From a virus, in the IMG/VR virus record IMGVR_UViG_3300036851_000176, positions 1-64,000 of that record: a DNA stretch of 64,000 bases. One strand, written 5' to 3'. Both the position numbers and the translations under genes were made by a program. The notes beneath the pieces are model-generated. The model did not search any database, was not told the DNA's origin, and saw nothing but the letters and a program-made list of their open reading frames with translations. Of this stretch, positions 36,484 to 45,516 are shown in pieces. Position 1 is the first letter of the stretch. Every line of letters begins with the position of its first letter.

Positions 36484-37782
36484 TCAGAGAGTAAAGGTGA
36501 TTCGAACTTCGCCCTTAGCTCCCGCCGAAGCAGCCTGGAGGGTCGAAGCCCCGCCTCCGCCCCCACCAATGATGTTTCCCGGGGTGGCAGGGACAGATCC
36601 GACCGCCGGGGAGGACGCTCCTGTGCCGCCCGTGCCAGATGTCCGGCCATCGATCGTCCCTGTTCCAGAGGCGTTCCCCATCGCCCCGGCTGTGCCGCCC
36701 GCTCCGCCAGCACCGGCAGCGACACCAGTGCCTCCCGTGCCGCCAGCGCCGTTATCACCGGCCCCTCCGCCGCCCCCGCCTCCAGACGTGTTAGCGCCGC
36801 CTCCGCCTCCGCCTGTTCCCCCGTTGAAGTTGCCGTTCGTGCCGGTACCGCCGGTCCCTCCCAGTCCGCCCGCTCCCTGTCCACCCACGGCGCCAGCGAC
36901 TCCCTTCAATCCCTTCTTGGCGACGACTACCGTGCTGTCGTAGGTGGAGTCGTTTCCGTCAGCGTCTACCGCTCCGCCTGCGCCGACGACGATGGCCTTG
37001 ACCTCACCTCCTGTGACCGTAACAGCGTTCGTTCGCCGATATTCTCCGCCTCCGCCTCCGCCGGATCCGTTAATGGTACCCATAGAGGCTCCTCCTCCGC
37101 CGCCTCCCCAAGCCTCCACCTTCAGAGATGTCACTCCGGAGGGGACAGTGAAGTTGTCGTTTGCAGTGTAGGCGAACGTATAGGTCCTGGCGGGAATCGT
37201 GATGGGGATACCAAGTTCGGTGTGAGTAATGTCGAAATTGGATACTGATGGAGCGATAGCGACCGAGTTGGTCGGTTCAATCTGGAACTTGTCCACGGTC
37301 GGAGAAACAGCGATCGAGGGCGCGTCAGGATTGATACTGATCTTGTCCACAGTCGGCGATACTGCAACTCCTAGAGCATCGTGGGTCGCCTCAAATTTGT
37401 CGATGGTGGGCGAGACAGAAACCAGCACAGCGTCCGGATTGATGGCGAACATGATCGACAGGGCAATGGCAACATTAAGAGCGCTGAAGAACATCTCCAG
37501 TTTGTCCACAGTCGGGGAAATGGAAACCCCATTGACGGTCACCACTTCAAAATTGTCAATGAACGCCGAGACCGCAATCATATGAGGATCGACTGCTCCG
37601 AAGCCAGGAATCCAGCGCACGATGGCATCGCCTCCTCCTCCTGCTCCTGGGACATCGATCCACGTTGTGCCGTTATAGAGCCTTCCCTTCTGGGAGGCCG
37701 TGTTGTAGTAGAACGCCCCCTCGTCTACTCCGGTCGGATCGGTGTCGGAAGGAGCGAGGACAAGGATGTCAAGAATCTTCAT
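36484..37782 (-). CDS. Glycine-rich tail protein with SPTVDK repeats
   Basis: 432 residues. Residues 1-45 (LDILVLAPSDTDPTGVDEGA, YYNTASQKGRLYNGTTWIDV) match the separate 47-aa protein encoded just upstream. Residues about 85-195 hold about five units of SISPTVDKLE / AVSPTVDKFQ type, each with a short linker. From about 205 a glycine-rich domain (VPSGVTSLKVEAWGGGGGG) runs to the end, as in phage receptor-binding Gly-rich fibres. Likely a host-contact fibre subunit. Confidence 0.72.
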   Translation of the reverse strand: MKILDILVLAPSDTDPTGVDEGAFYYNTASQKGRLYNGTTWIDVPGAGGGGDAIVRWIPGFGAVDPHMIAVSAFIDNFEVVTVNGVSISPTVDKLEMFFSALNVAIALSIMFAINPDAVLVSVSPTIDKFEATHDALGVAVSPTVDKISINPDAPSIAVSPTVDKFQIEPTNSVAIAPSVSNFDITHTELGIPITIPARTYTFAYTANDNFTVPSGVTSLKVEAWGGGGGGASMGTINGSGGGGGGEYRRTNAVTVTGGEVKAIVVGAGGAVDADGNDSTYDSTVVVAKKGLKGVAGAVGGQGAGGLGGTGGTGTNGNFNGGTGGGGGGANTSGGGGGGGAGDNGAGGTGGTGVAAGAGGAGGTAGAMGNASGTGTIDGRTSGTGGTGASSPAVGSVPATPGNIIGGGGGGASTLQAASAGAKGEVRITFTL

Positions 37783-37922
37783 GCTACGTCAGTCCATACG
37801 CCAGCAATGAGAATGCGCAACTTGTGTGAGGTCGTGTTGTAGTAGAGGCTTCCGTCGTCGAGTCCGGTCGTGTCCGGGTCACTCGACTTCTGTCCCAAGT
37901 AGATCACGTCAAGCAACTTCAT
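37779..37922 (-). CDS. Tail-fibre module protein (47 aa)
   Basis: ATGA overlaps at both ends. [20 protein letters not shown], then LDDGSLYYNTTSHKLRILIA is clearly homologous to the N-terminus of the 36484 protein, so one arose by duplication. A stand-alone copy of the module. Confidence 0.65.
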   Translation of the reverse strand: MKLLDVIYLGQKSSDPDTTGLDDGSLYYNTTSHKLRILIAGVWTDVA

Positions 37923-38839
37923 CAGTGAACCACCGCTCGGTAAGCATTGGAGGCCGGAGGAAGCAGGAAGATGATGTCCACCGTGTTCGTCGTGGTGTGC
38001 TGAACGGTCGGGAAGACCTCATCCCATGGCGATGAGTTTCGGTAGACGCGAACGTCCAAGTCGCGAGTGCCGAGGTTGTGAGTGACCGTGATGGTCGTGC
38101 TCGTTCCGTCTCCGATCGTTGCCGAGAATCGCGGGGCGTTCGATCCCGTCGCTCCTGCGGGGCCTGTAGCTCCTGTTGCTCCTTGAGTTCCCGCTGATCC
38201 GGTGGCACCAGTGAATCCTCTATCTCCCTGAAGTCCTTCTGGGCCGAGCGGTCCGGTCGCGCCTGTAGATCCTGGCCCTCCATCGCTACCAGCAGGTCCG
38301 GTCGCGCCTGTAGATCCGCTCGCGCCCACCTGTCCCGTCGCACCCGTCGATCCACTCCCGGTAGCACCAGTTGCACCGACAGTTCCAGCAACCCCGACTG
38401 GACCCGTCGCTCCAGTCGCGCCTGCGCCAGTAGCGCCCGTTGATCCCCGTGGACCAGTTTCTCCAGTCGATCCAGTTGCTCCAGTTGTTCCTGCCCCGGT
38501 TGCCCCTGTGGCACCAGTTGCTCCACCGGGATCTCCTTGCGGGCCAGTGGCTCCGGTGGCACCAGTCGGTCCACCGGGGTCTCCGGGATCCCCTTTGGGT
38601 CCTACGACAGGAGCAATTTCAACAACAGAAGTTCCCAGTTCAAGGACGCTAACTTCGGCGTCTCCCTCCTGGCGAATGACAACCTTCGTGATCGTCTCTT
38701 CAGTGACGATATCTGTATCGTCCCCCGACTCGATAACGACCTGCGCGGGAAGTTCCTCGACGCGCAGTTCGGAGCCAGAGGGGTTCTGGACTACGAGTTT
38801 CTCATCGGACTCGTTGATCTCGATTTTCGGATCGCTCAT
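37922..38839 (-). CDS. Collagen-like tail-fibre protein A (305 aa)
   Basis: Acidic beta-rich N-terminal domain of about 75 residues ([20 protein letters not shown]), then about 155 residues of G-A-T/G-P-x collagen-like repeats ([13 protein letters not shown]), then a compact C-terminal domain ([20 protein letters not shown]) like trimerising fibre heads. Start overlaps the next stop. Probably a trimeric fibre. Confidence 0.75.
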   Translation of the reverse strand: MSDPKIEINESDEKLVVQNPSGSELRVEELPAQVVIESGDDTDIVTEETITKVVIRQEGDAEVSVLELGTSVVEIAPVVGPKGDPGDPGGPTGATGATGPQGDPGGATGATGATGAGTTGATGSTGETGPRGSTGATGAGATGATGPVGVAGTVGATGATGSGSTGATGQVGASGSTGATGPAGSDGGPGSTGATGPLGPEGLQGDRGFTGATGSAGTQGATGATGPAGATGSNAPRFSATIGDGTSTTITVTHNLGTRDLDVRVYRNSSPWDEVFPTVQHTTTNTVDIIFLLPPASNAYRAVVH

Positions 38840-39231
38840 GCGCCCTGCCGTCTATGAAGAACAATTCCTCCCTCCATGAGGCGAACCACGTCGCCGCTCC
38901 CGAAGGTGATGTAGAGGTCATAGACGCCCTGCGCTCGATGCTTGTCCCAATCGAGAGCGGCAGTCGTCTCGTCGTCCATCTCGATCTCGATCGTTCCGGC
39001 CACTCCTCCGAGAGTGATTCCATCTCCGGTTGTGAGGGTGAGAAGCGTCGCTGTCTCCGCGCCAGGGTTGGGACTTCTGTCGCGCTCGCGCTTCGTGATC
39101 ACCAGAGAAGCCGTGCATCCGGTGAGGTTTTCGGGGTCCCCGTTCTCGTCGAGCCAGGTTCCCTGGAAGCGAAAGGTTGCCCCCTGGTTGACCGTCAGGG
39201 CGTATTTAGCTGGTCGGGTCGGCAGAGCCAT
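38836..39231 (-). CDS. Putative baseplate/fibre protein (131 aa)
   Basis: [20 protein letters not shown], then [11 protein letters not shown] and [20 protein letters not shown] form a beta-sandwich-like protein of a kind often found beside phage fibre genes. Starts at a leaderless-type promoter and is coupled to the collagen-like gene. Exact role unknown. Confidence 0.55.
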   Translation of the reverse strand: MALPTRPAKYALTVNQGATFRFQGTWLDENGDPENLTGCTASLVITKRERDRSPNPGAETATLLTLTTGDGITLGGVAGTIEIEMDDETTAALDWDKHRAQGVYDLYITFGSGDVVRLMEGGIVLHRRQGA

Positions 39232-39237
39232 AGCACA

Positions 39238-39243
39238 ATCCTA
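39238..39243 (-). promoter_or_regulatory. Leaderless-type promoter -10 (TAGGAT)
   Basis: TGgTAGGAT then TGTGCT then ATG 39231; no Shine-Dalgarno. Confidence 0.55.
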
Positions 39244-39267
39244 CCAGGATCGCAAATTCCCTGGAGG

Positions 39268-39507
39268 TTACGGCAGCGTGTTCGCGTACGTCGAAGCGAT
39301 AGCGATGACTCGCTTGATGGCCTTGGCGTCTACGGCGCCCGTCTGATCCTTGATCACGGCAACGCCCTTCAGGACGCAGAGGGCAGCCAGTTCAGCGTCA
39401 GTGAGGGTTACTCCGTCTCGATAGGAGAGGGAACCCACGTCTACGCCTCCGACGTTAACGTTCAGGAGGTCAGCCTCGGTTCCGTTGATCACGGTGTAAG
39501 CTACCAT
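39268..39507 (-). CDS. YTVINGT-module protein, copy 2
   Basis: 79 residues: AYTVINGTEADLLNVNVGGV, DVGSLSYRDGVTLTDAELAA, then LKGVAVI. Aligns along its full length with copy 1 (35596) and with the end of the LamG protein at 39527. Starts at its own leaderless-type promoter. Confidence 0.62.
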   Translation of the reverse strand: MVAYTVINGTEADLLNVNVGGVDVGSLSYRDGVTLTDAELAALCVLKGVAVIKDQTGAVDAKAIKRVIAIASTYANTLP

Positions 39508-39513
39508 GGCGGC

Positions 39514-39519
39514 AGTGTA
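39514..39519 (-). promoter_or_regulatory. Leaderless-type promoter -10 (TACACT)
   Basis: TGgTACACT then GCCGCC then ATG 39507. A weak -35-like TGAACA lies 18 bp upstream. Confidence 0.55.
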
Positions 39520-39526
39520 CCACGGC

Positions 39527-40483
39527 CTAGGCCAGGGTGTTCAGGTACTTTCCGGCCTTCCAGATCGCCTTAGTCTCGGCATGGGTGAGGTCATCGGCGA
39601 AAACCATTACCCCCTTCGTGGCGCAGAGCGCCGCCAGTTCCGTATCGTTGAGAGCGACTCCCTGTCGATAAGACATGCTGGCTACATCTACTCCCGCAGC
39701 ATTCACATTCGAGAGAGTCTCCAGAGTTCCGTTGACGACCGTGTAGGTGACTGCTGCTGCGGCTGATCCGGCTGTCCACAGGTCCGAAATGTTCTGTGCG
39801 GTGAAGAGGGTACTGTGATACGAAACCTCATCCACGATCGCGTCAGGCTGGCCGAGAAGTTGGAACGAGTCGAGCGCGATGGACGTTCCGACGATGAACG
39901 GCGTGTTCGCGGCGACACCCGCCAGCACACCCTGTGACGCGCCCCCGTTCGCGCCCACGTTGTCAAAGTAGAGGTTGACATCTCCAGCGCTGTCGTACGT
40001 CACCGCGCACATATGCCGGACGCCAACAGATGGACTCACCTTGATTTGGTAATCAGTCTGCGTGGTCGGAGCCGTGAAAACAGAGAATCCCAGGAGGTCT
40101 CCGATGTCAGGGTTGGCATACTGAACTACCCATCCCTCCGCGTTCGCTCCCCCGCCTCCGATGTCCTGGTCCACGCAGTTAACGATGTCTCCGGAGACGG
40201 CCGTGCGCAGTTTGAGCCAGAAGATGAGGGTGAAGTTGGTGGGCAGGAACGCGGCCTCACCCGCGCGTCGAACTCCGCCGGAGGCGTCTCCGGTCGCGGC
40301 CTCTAGCCCAAGCGCCTTGACTGAATCGTTGACGATCCCGTCCGGGTGCGTGAACGTCTCAACGTACGTGCCGTCGCGGTTGTCGATGCCGCTGTCCTCG
40401 GCGACTGTTCCCGACGTTTCTTCTAGGCGCCAGATGAGGATCGGGTCGGCATCAATCGCAAGAAGTTCATCCAGGTAACTCAC
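39527..40483 (-). CDS. LamG-like fibre protein with C-terminal YTVINGT module
   Basis: 318 residues. Residues 1-235 form a concanavalin/LamG-like sandwich (PILIWRLEETSGTVAEDSGI; TNFTLIFWLKLRT; HMCAVTYDSAGDVNLYFDNV; IVDEVSYHSTLFTAQNISDL), a carbohydrate-binding fold. Residues about 243-318 are copy 3 of the YTVINGT module. Probably a glycan-binding fibre component. ATG overlaps the endonuclease VII stop. Confidence 0.75.
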   Translation of the reverse strand: MSYLDELLAIDADPILIWRLEETSGTVAEDSGIDNRDGTYVETFTHPDGIVNDSVKALGLEAATGDASGGVRRAGEAAFLPTNFTLIFWLKLRTAVSGDIVNCVDQDIGGGGANAEGWVVQYANPDIGDLLGFSVFTAPTTQTDYQIKVSPSVGVRHMCAVTYDSAGDVNLYFDNVGANGGASQGVLAGVAANTPFIVGTSIALDSFQLLGQPDAIVDEVSYHSTLFTAQNISDLWTAGSAAAAVTYTVVNGTLETLSNVNAAGVDVASMSYRQGVALNDTELAALCATKGVMVFADDLTHAETKAIWKAGKYLNTLA

Positions 40484-40839
40484 AGTTCGTACCTCTGTAG
40501 GTATTCAGCACCGGCTTTGAGTAGGGCCGGGTCGTCCTGAAGGAGGCCCAAACCTCGATTGCAGGTGTTGCAAAGGAGTCCCCTGACCTGTCCTGTCTTG
40601 TGGCAATGATCCACTGACAGATGGCGCCGTCCTTGCGCCTGCTCCTCCGGCTTGCGAGGACAAAGAGCACAATGCCCTCCCTGAGCGGCCAGCATGGCGT
40701 AGTAGTCCTCCTGCGTCAGACCGTGCTTCCTGAGGATTCCGCGCCAGCGCGAGTTTCTGTTGTGCTCAGCGGCTCTCTCCGGATTTCGCGCGCACCATCT
40801 CTGATGTGGAGTCAGACCGTCCTCGATCTTGTGGCTCAT
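40480..40839 (-). CDS. Endonuclease VII-like HNH nuclease
   Basis: 119 residues. GGHCALC, then HLSVDHCHKTGQVRGLLCNT, then CNRGLGLLQDDPALL is the recombination endonuclease VII signature: four zinc Cys plus the DHxH catalytic loop. The N-terminal helix part (YYAMLAAQGG) is also typical. Lone copies between fibre genes generally behave as mobile homing nucleases. Overlaps both neighbours at ATGA junctions. Confidence 0.85.
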   Translation of the reverse strand: MSHKIEDGLTPHQRWCARNPERAAEHNRNSRWRGILRKHGLTQEDYYAMLAAQGGHCALCPRKPEEQAQGRRHLSVDHCHKTGQVRGLLCNTCNRGLGLLQDDPALLKAGAEYLQRYEL

Positions 40840-41966
40840 AGCTCATACCATCCGGCTCCCCACAGCGTGTACAACTGCTTGAACCAGCGATCAAACTCCT
40901 TGCCGACCACTTCGAGGCTGTAGTTCTTCTCGGCGTACTTGCGGATCTGCGCGGGCTTGCACTTCTTGATCGCCTCTTCGGTGGCGTCCATCCCCTGCTT
41001 CAGCGTGCGGAAGCGCCGACCAGCTACCGGCTGCACGGTTTCCGCGAACGCGCCCCAGTCTGAGGCCACGACAGGCGTGCCAGAGAACATAGCCTCGACG
41101 GCCACTCCGCCGAACGGTTCGATGTAGATCGTTGGGACGATCACCGCTGCTGCACGAGACATCAAGTCAGCTCTCTGCTGAGCGCCCACCTCACCGGCGT
41201 AGAACAGATCTCCTTCCAGCCGACCTTCAGAATAGGCAATGTGATTAGGACCCCATTCCAGCGCGCCAGGTCCGGCGACAACGAGTTTGCGTCCAACTTG
41301 ACGAGCGATTTCAGCCGCGATGTGCGGCCCCTTTCGCTCGACAAGTCTCCCGATGTAAAGAAGGTAGTCGTCCTTCTTGTCCGAAACGTAGAAGTCGTCC
41401 GGATCGAAGAAGTTCGGGATCACTTGATCGAACGCCCGTCCGTTGATGAACTCTCGATTCTGGTGATAGACGCTCTGTTTGCCGTAGACGTGGTGCATCC
41501 ACGCATAGGACTCGAACGCACAGAATTTCGTGAAAATCCCCTCGTATCCAACGCCCCACTCGATCGCCAACAGGTTCGTCGCGTCAGCGATCGGCTTTTG
41601 ACAGTTACCACCGATGAGGAGAAGCAAATCTTGATCGTCTTGCACCCGCTCGCGAATCGCCGAGATGGCGCGATCGTTCATCGTTTTCCAGTAGATCTGG
41701 TTTGGATCCCAAATGAGAGGAGTCAGAACGGTGTCGAATCCTTCACCGCCAAACCAACCGGCTCTCTCTTCCTCGGTGATGAGCATGACATGCTCAGCCT
41801 GGTCGGCAGGAACCTCGTTCTGCTCACCGGCATAGAGGACGATGTCGTACATAGACGACATCATCTTGCAAAATTTGAGAACCTTCATGGTATACGCGCA
41901 ACTTAGATATTCCCTCGTTGTTGCGGTATGGGGAAGGCTCACCAGGTGCAACCTCTTCTTGCTCAT
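40836..41966 (-). CDS. GT4 family glycosyltransferase
   Basis: 376 residues; ATG 41966 with GAGGAG upstream (the frame extends to 42050 but would overlap the LamG gene). GT-B signatures: YLLYIGRLVERKGPHIAAEI, KLVVAGPG, FYAGEV, then the EX7E region IYIEPFGGVAVEAMFSGTPV. Uses a nucleotide-sugar donor. It lies among fibre genes, so glycosylation of virion proteins is a reasonable guess. Confidence 0.85.
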   Translation of the reverse strand: MSKKRLHLVSLPHTATTREYLSCAYTMKVLKFCKMMSSMYDIVLYAGEQNEVPADQAEHVMLITEEERAGWFGGEGFDTVLTPLIWDPNQIYWKTMNDRAISAIRERVQDDQDLLLLIGGNCQKPIADATNLLAIEWGVGYEGIFTKFCAFESYAWMHHVYGKQSVYHQNREFINGRAFDQVIPNFFDPDDFYVSDKKDDYLLYIGRLVERKGPHIAAEIARQVGRKLVVAGPGALEWGPNHIAYSEGRLEGDLFYAGEVGAQQRADLMSRAAAVIVPTIYIEPFGGVAVEAMFSGTPVVASDWGAFAETVQPVAGRRFRTLKQGMDATEEAIKKCKPAQIRKYAEKNYSLEVVGKEFDRWFKQLYTLWGAGWYEL

Positions 41967-41994
41967 CCGCACTCCTCGAACTCGTGAAGTCGCA

Positions 41995-42687
41995 TCATGC
42001 AACCTGAGAAAAGCCGAATTGTCTTTGAACAGATGGGTGTTTGGTTTCATCAGCGACGAAGTTTGCGTCCGTTCCTTGCTTGATGAGATGACGACCGTTG
42101 CCCGAAAAGTCAGGTAGTGGAGCGGCCATGCCGTAGATCGGCGCGTAGATCATCAAACCCGATCGACGAATGAGAAGAGGAGAAACTCCCTTGTAGAGAA
42201 GACCGATCTGCGCATCCGTAAGAATTGCGTTCCAGAGAGAAAACTCAGCAATCCATCCTGCCATCCCTGATCCGGCGGAACCGCCAGAGTAGGCGTTGGC
42301 AACTCCCAACGCAACCGGCCCATCGTTAACTCCTCCAGTTCCATCTCCAGAAGTGGTCTGAATGACTCCATCCAGAGCACATGTGATCTCGTCACTTCCA
42401 CGTCTGCCGACGATGTGATGCCAAGCGTTCAGGGTAACCGCCGTCGAGTGCATCTTGTTCGGGTGCCCAGAGTTTGTCTTGGCCCCGAACTGAACTTGGT
42501 TTGTCCCTCCGCCCACACCGGCGTCCAGGTTCCAGCGCGGCTCACCTCCGCCTGGGTTCTTGCGAACCAACATCCCTGCTGTGGTCATGTAGACCCAAAT
42601 AGACACTGTGATGTTGCTGTCTACCTGCCAAGTGGTGTCGGTAGTGCCGAACCCCTTGTCGTTTCCTCCGGGAACTTTCCAGGACAT
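41995..42687 (-). CDS. LamG-like fibre protein (230 aa)
   Basis: Concanavalin/LamG-like sandwich: NITVSIWVYMTTAGMLVRKN; WHHIVGRRGSDEITCALDGV; AEFSLWNAILTDAQIGLLYK. The last helices and the fold match the N-terminal domain of the 39527 protein. Likely binds surface glycans. Confidence 0.72.
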   Translation of the reverse strand: MSWKVPGGNDKGFGTTDTTWQVDSNITVSIWVYMTTAGMLVRKNPGGGEPRWNLDAGVGGGTNQVQFGAKTNSGHPNKMHSTAVTLNAWHHIVGRRGSDEITCALDGVIQTTSGDGTGGVNDGPVALGVANAYSGGSAGSGMAGWIAEFSLWNAILTDAQIGLLYKGVSPLLIRRSGLMIYAPIYGMAAPLPDFSGNGRHLIKQGTDANFVADETKHPSVQRQFGFSQVA

Positions 42688-43545
42688 TTAGTTCACATCA
42701 CAGACCAGCCAAGCACCGTGCAGTTCAGTGTTGACTGTCAGATCGTCATTGGCGTGAGCGCCATCGTGTTTCACTTGGACAATGAGAAGGTCTCCGGCAG
42801 AAGGAGCGTTTGTAAGTGTAAAGGTAACCTTCTTGCGAAGACGAGCAGTCGCCGGAACGGTGATGTCCTGAGCAGTTTCGGCTGTCAACGTCGCCGGATT
42901 AAGGGATCCTCCATCAGCTACGTTCTTGCTCAGAACAATCAAACGTGTCACACCGGAAGTAGCGTTCGCACTGATTTCAAGCACGATCTTCGCAGCCGGA
43001 GTTGCGGCGAGATTCTCTGGCACGCGCACTCGTCCAAAAAGGTTGCCCAACACATCCTTCGTAAATTCCCAGTGCCAGTTCTCGTAAGCGGTCAGGACAG
43101 AAGCCGTTGGGAATACGTTTCCTTGGTTCGCATTTTGCTCAGGATTCTGAAGATCGATCGGTCGATCTTCGGTATGGGTGGCAGCGCCCGCACCCGTCGC
43201 TCCTGCGGGTCCGGTTGCTCCAGTGGATCCAACACCTCCTGATGCGCCAGTGGCTCCTGTTGCCCCAGCGGCTCCGGCTGATCCGGCTGTTCCGGTTGCT
43301 CCTGTTGATCCTTGTGGACCCGTGGCTCCCGTGTTTCCGTCAATTCCGTCTGTTCCATCCGCACCAGTCGGGCCTGTTGTTCCTTGCGGGCCAGTTGCTC
43401 CTGTTGCCCCAGCAGATCCGTTCGACCCTGCTGGTCCTGTTGCGCCCGTAACTCCCGCACCCGTCGCTCCCGTCGCACCAGTGGCACCATCTCCTGAGCC
43501 GCCCAGTGGCCCTCGGAGTTGCTCGTTGTCAATAAGAGTCGCCAT
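42688..43545 (-). CDS. Collagen-like tail-fibre protein B (285 aa)
   Basis: About 105 residues of [16 protein letters not shown] repeats after a short N-terminus ([14 protein letters not shown]), then a beta-rich C-terminal domain of about 165 residues ([56 protein letters not shown]), like trimeric fibre heads. Starts at a leaderless-type promoter. Confidence 0.75.
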   Translation of the reverse strand: MATLIDNEQLRGPLGGSGDGATGATGATGAGVTGATGPAGSNGSAGATGATGPQGTTGPTGADGTDGIDGNTGATGPQGSTGATGTAGSAGAAGATGATGASGGVGSTGATGPAGATGAGAATHTEDRPIDLQNPEQNANQGNVFPTASVLTAYENWHWEFTKDVLGNLFGRVRVPENLAATPAAKIVLEISANATSGVTRLIVLSKNVADGGSLNPATLTAETAQDITVPATARLRKKVTFTLTNAPSAGDLLIVQVKHDGAHANDDLTVNTELHGAWLVCDVN

Positions 43546-43551
43546 TTCTAG

Positions 43552-43557
43552 ATCATA
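43552..43557 (-). promoter_or_regulatory. Leaderless-type promoter -10 (TATGAT)
   Basis: TATGAT then CTAGAA then ATG 43545; no Shine-Dalgarno. Confidence 0.55.
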
Positions 43558-43560
43558 CCT

Positions 43561-44541
43561 CTACCACGAAATCACAATGACTTCGCCACGAGCGCCAGCG
43601 CCGCCCACTGCGGACCCTGACGTTCCGGTGCCCGCCCCACCGCCACCGCCGCCGGGGATTCCTCCCGCTCCTCCTGTTGCTCCGGTACCTGATTTCCCGT
43701 TTCCGCCACCCCCGCCACCGTTAGCCAATCCCGTGCCGGTACGGGACGCTGGTGTTCCTCCTGGGTCTCCTGCGTTTCCCCCATCCCCGGCAGTTCCAGT
43801 GACGGCAAAGTGAGATCCACCGCCTGAATCTCCCACAGATGCACTGTCATTCCCCCCGCCGCCGCCACCGCCTCCGCCATACTGAGAGATGCAAGCACTT
43901 CCGATATTTCCACTTGAACCTCCTCCGCCGCCGAAGACGGGGATGCCCATGGCTTGCCCGATAGAGTAGTCTCCTCTTCGTCCGCTTGACCCACCGAACA
44001 TGGAAGCAGGCATGTTGGCTTGACCCGCAACTCCTGCGCCGCCTCCGGGTCCTCCACCCGCTCCCGGAGTAATGGTCGCATTGTTAGTTGATCCGTTTCC
44101 TCCGACCCCAAATCGTCCGCCCCCGCCTCCGCCAGCGCCCTGAGCGGTTCCACCACCGCCGCCACCCGCTCCGCCCCCAAACGCTTTGATCCAGTTTCCG
44201 AATGATGATGGATTTCCTGCTGTTCCCGCCGCGCTTCCTGTTCCTCCAGCTGCCTGAGCGCCGACCGTGACAGACTCGGTAACTGCTAGTGAAGACGTGG
44301 ATACCAATAGCCCAGCCCAGGCTCCGCCTCCACCTCCGCCTCCGCCTCTCGTGGTAGTTGTTCCGCCTCCTCCACCACCACCTCCGATGCAGATGATGTA
44401 TGACCAACGTGCGCCGAGCGGACGAATCCAAGTTCCGTTTCCAGTGAACACCTGAACATCGACCCCTTGACCAGCATTTTTTCCCATTAGTCGGGAGTCG
44501 AGAATTTCAAGAAGCCAAGGTGGTGGTGTGATGTTCTGCAT
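43561..44541 (-). CDS. Glycine-rich fibre protein, paralogue 1
   Basis: 326 residues. GVDVQVFTGNGTWIRPLGAR, then WSYIICIGGGGGGGG begins a Gly-rich domain that fills the protein and ends GARGEVIVISW. It aligns with the 44548 protein throughout and with the C-terminal half of the 36484 protein. Such domains fold as polyglycine-helix sandwiches in phage adhesins; receptor binding is inferred. No Shine-Dalgarno is visible. Confidence 0.75.
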   Translation of the reverse strand: MQNITPPPWLLEILDSRLMGKNAGQGVDVQVFTGNGTWIRPLGARWSYIICIGGGGGGGGTTTTRGGGGGGGGAWAGLLVSTSSLAVTESVTVGAQAAGGTGSAAGTAGNPSSFGNWIKAFGGGAGGGGGGTAQGAGGGGGGRFGVGGNGSTNNATITPGAGGGPGGGAGVAGQANMPASMFGGSSGRRGDYSIGQAMGIPVFGGGGGSSGNIGSACISQYGGGGGGGGGNDSASVGDSGGGSHFAVTGTAGDGGNAGDPGGTPASRTGTGLANGGGGGGNGKSGTGATGGAGGIPGGGGGGAGTGTSGSAVGGAGARGEVIVISW

Positions 44542-44547
44542 CGCGTC

Positions 44548-45513
44548 TTACCAGCAAATGACGATCACTTCGCCGCGACCTCCTGAGCCACTGACGCCAC
44601 CCGTCGTCGTTCCAGCCCCTCCGCCACCACCGCCACCCCCTGGAACCTGTCCGCTGCCTCCAATTCCTCCTGTGGTGGTGCTACCACCTCCGCCACCGCC
44701 ACCAGATCCCGCTAGACCAGATCCCGTTCTTGACGCAGGAGTCGTTCCATTTGCTCCGGTAGCGCCACCGGCGCCGCCTCCTCCGACGTTAGTGGTTGGT
44801 ACTCCACCACTTCCTCCTCCGGCGCCGCCAGAGACCGCTGCGTTTCCTCCTCCTGATCCTCCCCCTCCTCCGCCAAACACGGATGCCCCGGCCGAGTTAC
44901 CGGCCGCACCGGAAGCGCATCCTGCCCCGCCGCCACCGCCGTAATGGGGCACGCCCAGGTTCGTGGTAAGAAATGCCGTGCTGCTGGTTTGCCCTGCCCC
45001 TCCACCTCCGACTCCTGTGGGCATAGCTCCAGCCGCAGTAGCTCCCCCAGGGTTACCACCCGCGCCACCCGCTGTAGATCCGACAGACCCTCCGCCCTGT
45101 AGTCCTCCGCCGCCACCACCCCCAGATGTTGTGGATGATCCACCAGCGCCGCCTCCCCCGCCACCACCAGCCTGCAACCATCCTCCGAACGATGAAGTTC
45201 CTCCAGCCCCTCCTGCGCTGTTTGCAGCAGCATTTGAACCAGCCGCTCCGACCGTAACGGATTCGGTAACGCCTAGAGAGGAAACAAGAACAAGAGCATC
45301 CTGTCTAGCTCCACCTCCACCTCCACCCCCACCGGAGCCTGTTCCGGATCGACCACCACCACCTCCACCGCCGCCTCCGATACAGATGATCCATGCCCAG
45401 CGCTTTCCGAGCGGTCTCGTCCATGTACCGCTGATGGTGAAAACCTGAACGTCAACCTCGTCGAGCGATCCGAGGTTCGCGTCGAACAGACCCAGTGCTG
45501 GCTGCTTAGCCAA
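44548..45513 (-). CDS. Glycine-rich fibre protein, paralogue 2
   Basis: 321 residues from TTG 45513, three bases after the previous stop. DEVDVQVFTISGTWTRPLGK, then WAWIICIGGGGGGGG and the end GRGEVIVICW mirror the 43561 protein, so this is a tandem duplicate. The start codon is inferred from alignment with the paralogue. Confidence 0.72.
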   Translation of the reverse strand: MAKQPALGLFDANLGSLDEVDVQVFTISGTWTRPLGKRWAWIICIGGGGGGGGGRSGTGSGGGGGGGGARQDALVLVSSLGVTESVTVGAAGSNAAANSAGGAGGTSSFGGWLQAGGGGGGGAGGSSTTSGGGGGGGLQGGGSVGSTAGGAGGNPGGATAAGAMPTGVGGGGAGQTSSTAFLTTNLGVPHYGGGGGAGCASGAAGNSAGASVFGGGGGGSGGGNAAVSGGAGGGSGGVPTTNVGGGGAGGATGANGTTPASRTGSGLAGSGGGGGGGSTTTGGIGGSGQVPGGGGGGGGAGTTTGGVSGSGGRGEVIVICW

Positions 45514-45516
45514 GGC

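Noticed and set aside
36461-36943. Long + strand Pro-rich frames across the glycine-rich and collagen-like genes (also 43178-43813, 44528-44944, 44963-45448, 45997-46314, 46912-47334)
   Set aside because: They are complements of GGN/GCN-rich codons on the minus strand; junctions, starts and domain structure support the minus-strand genes.
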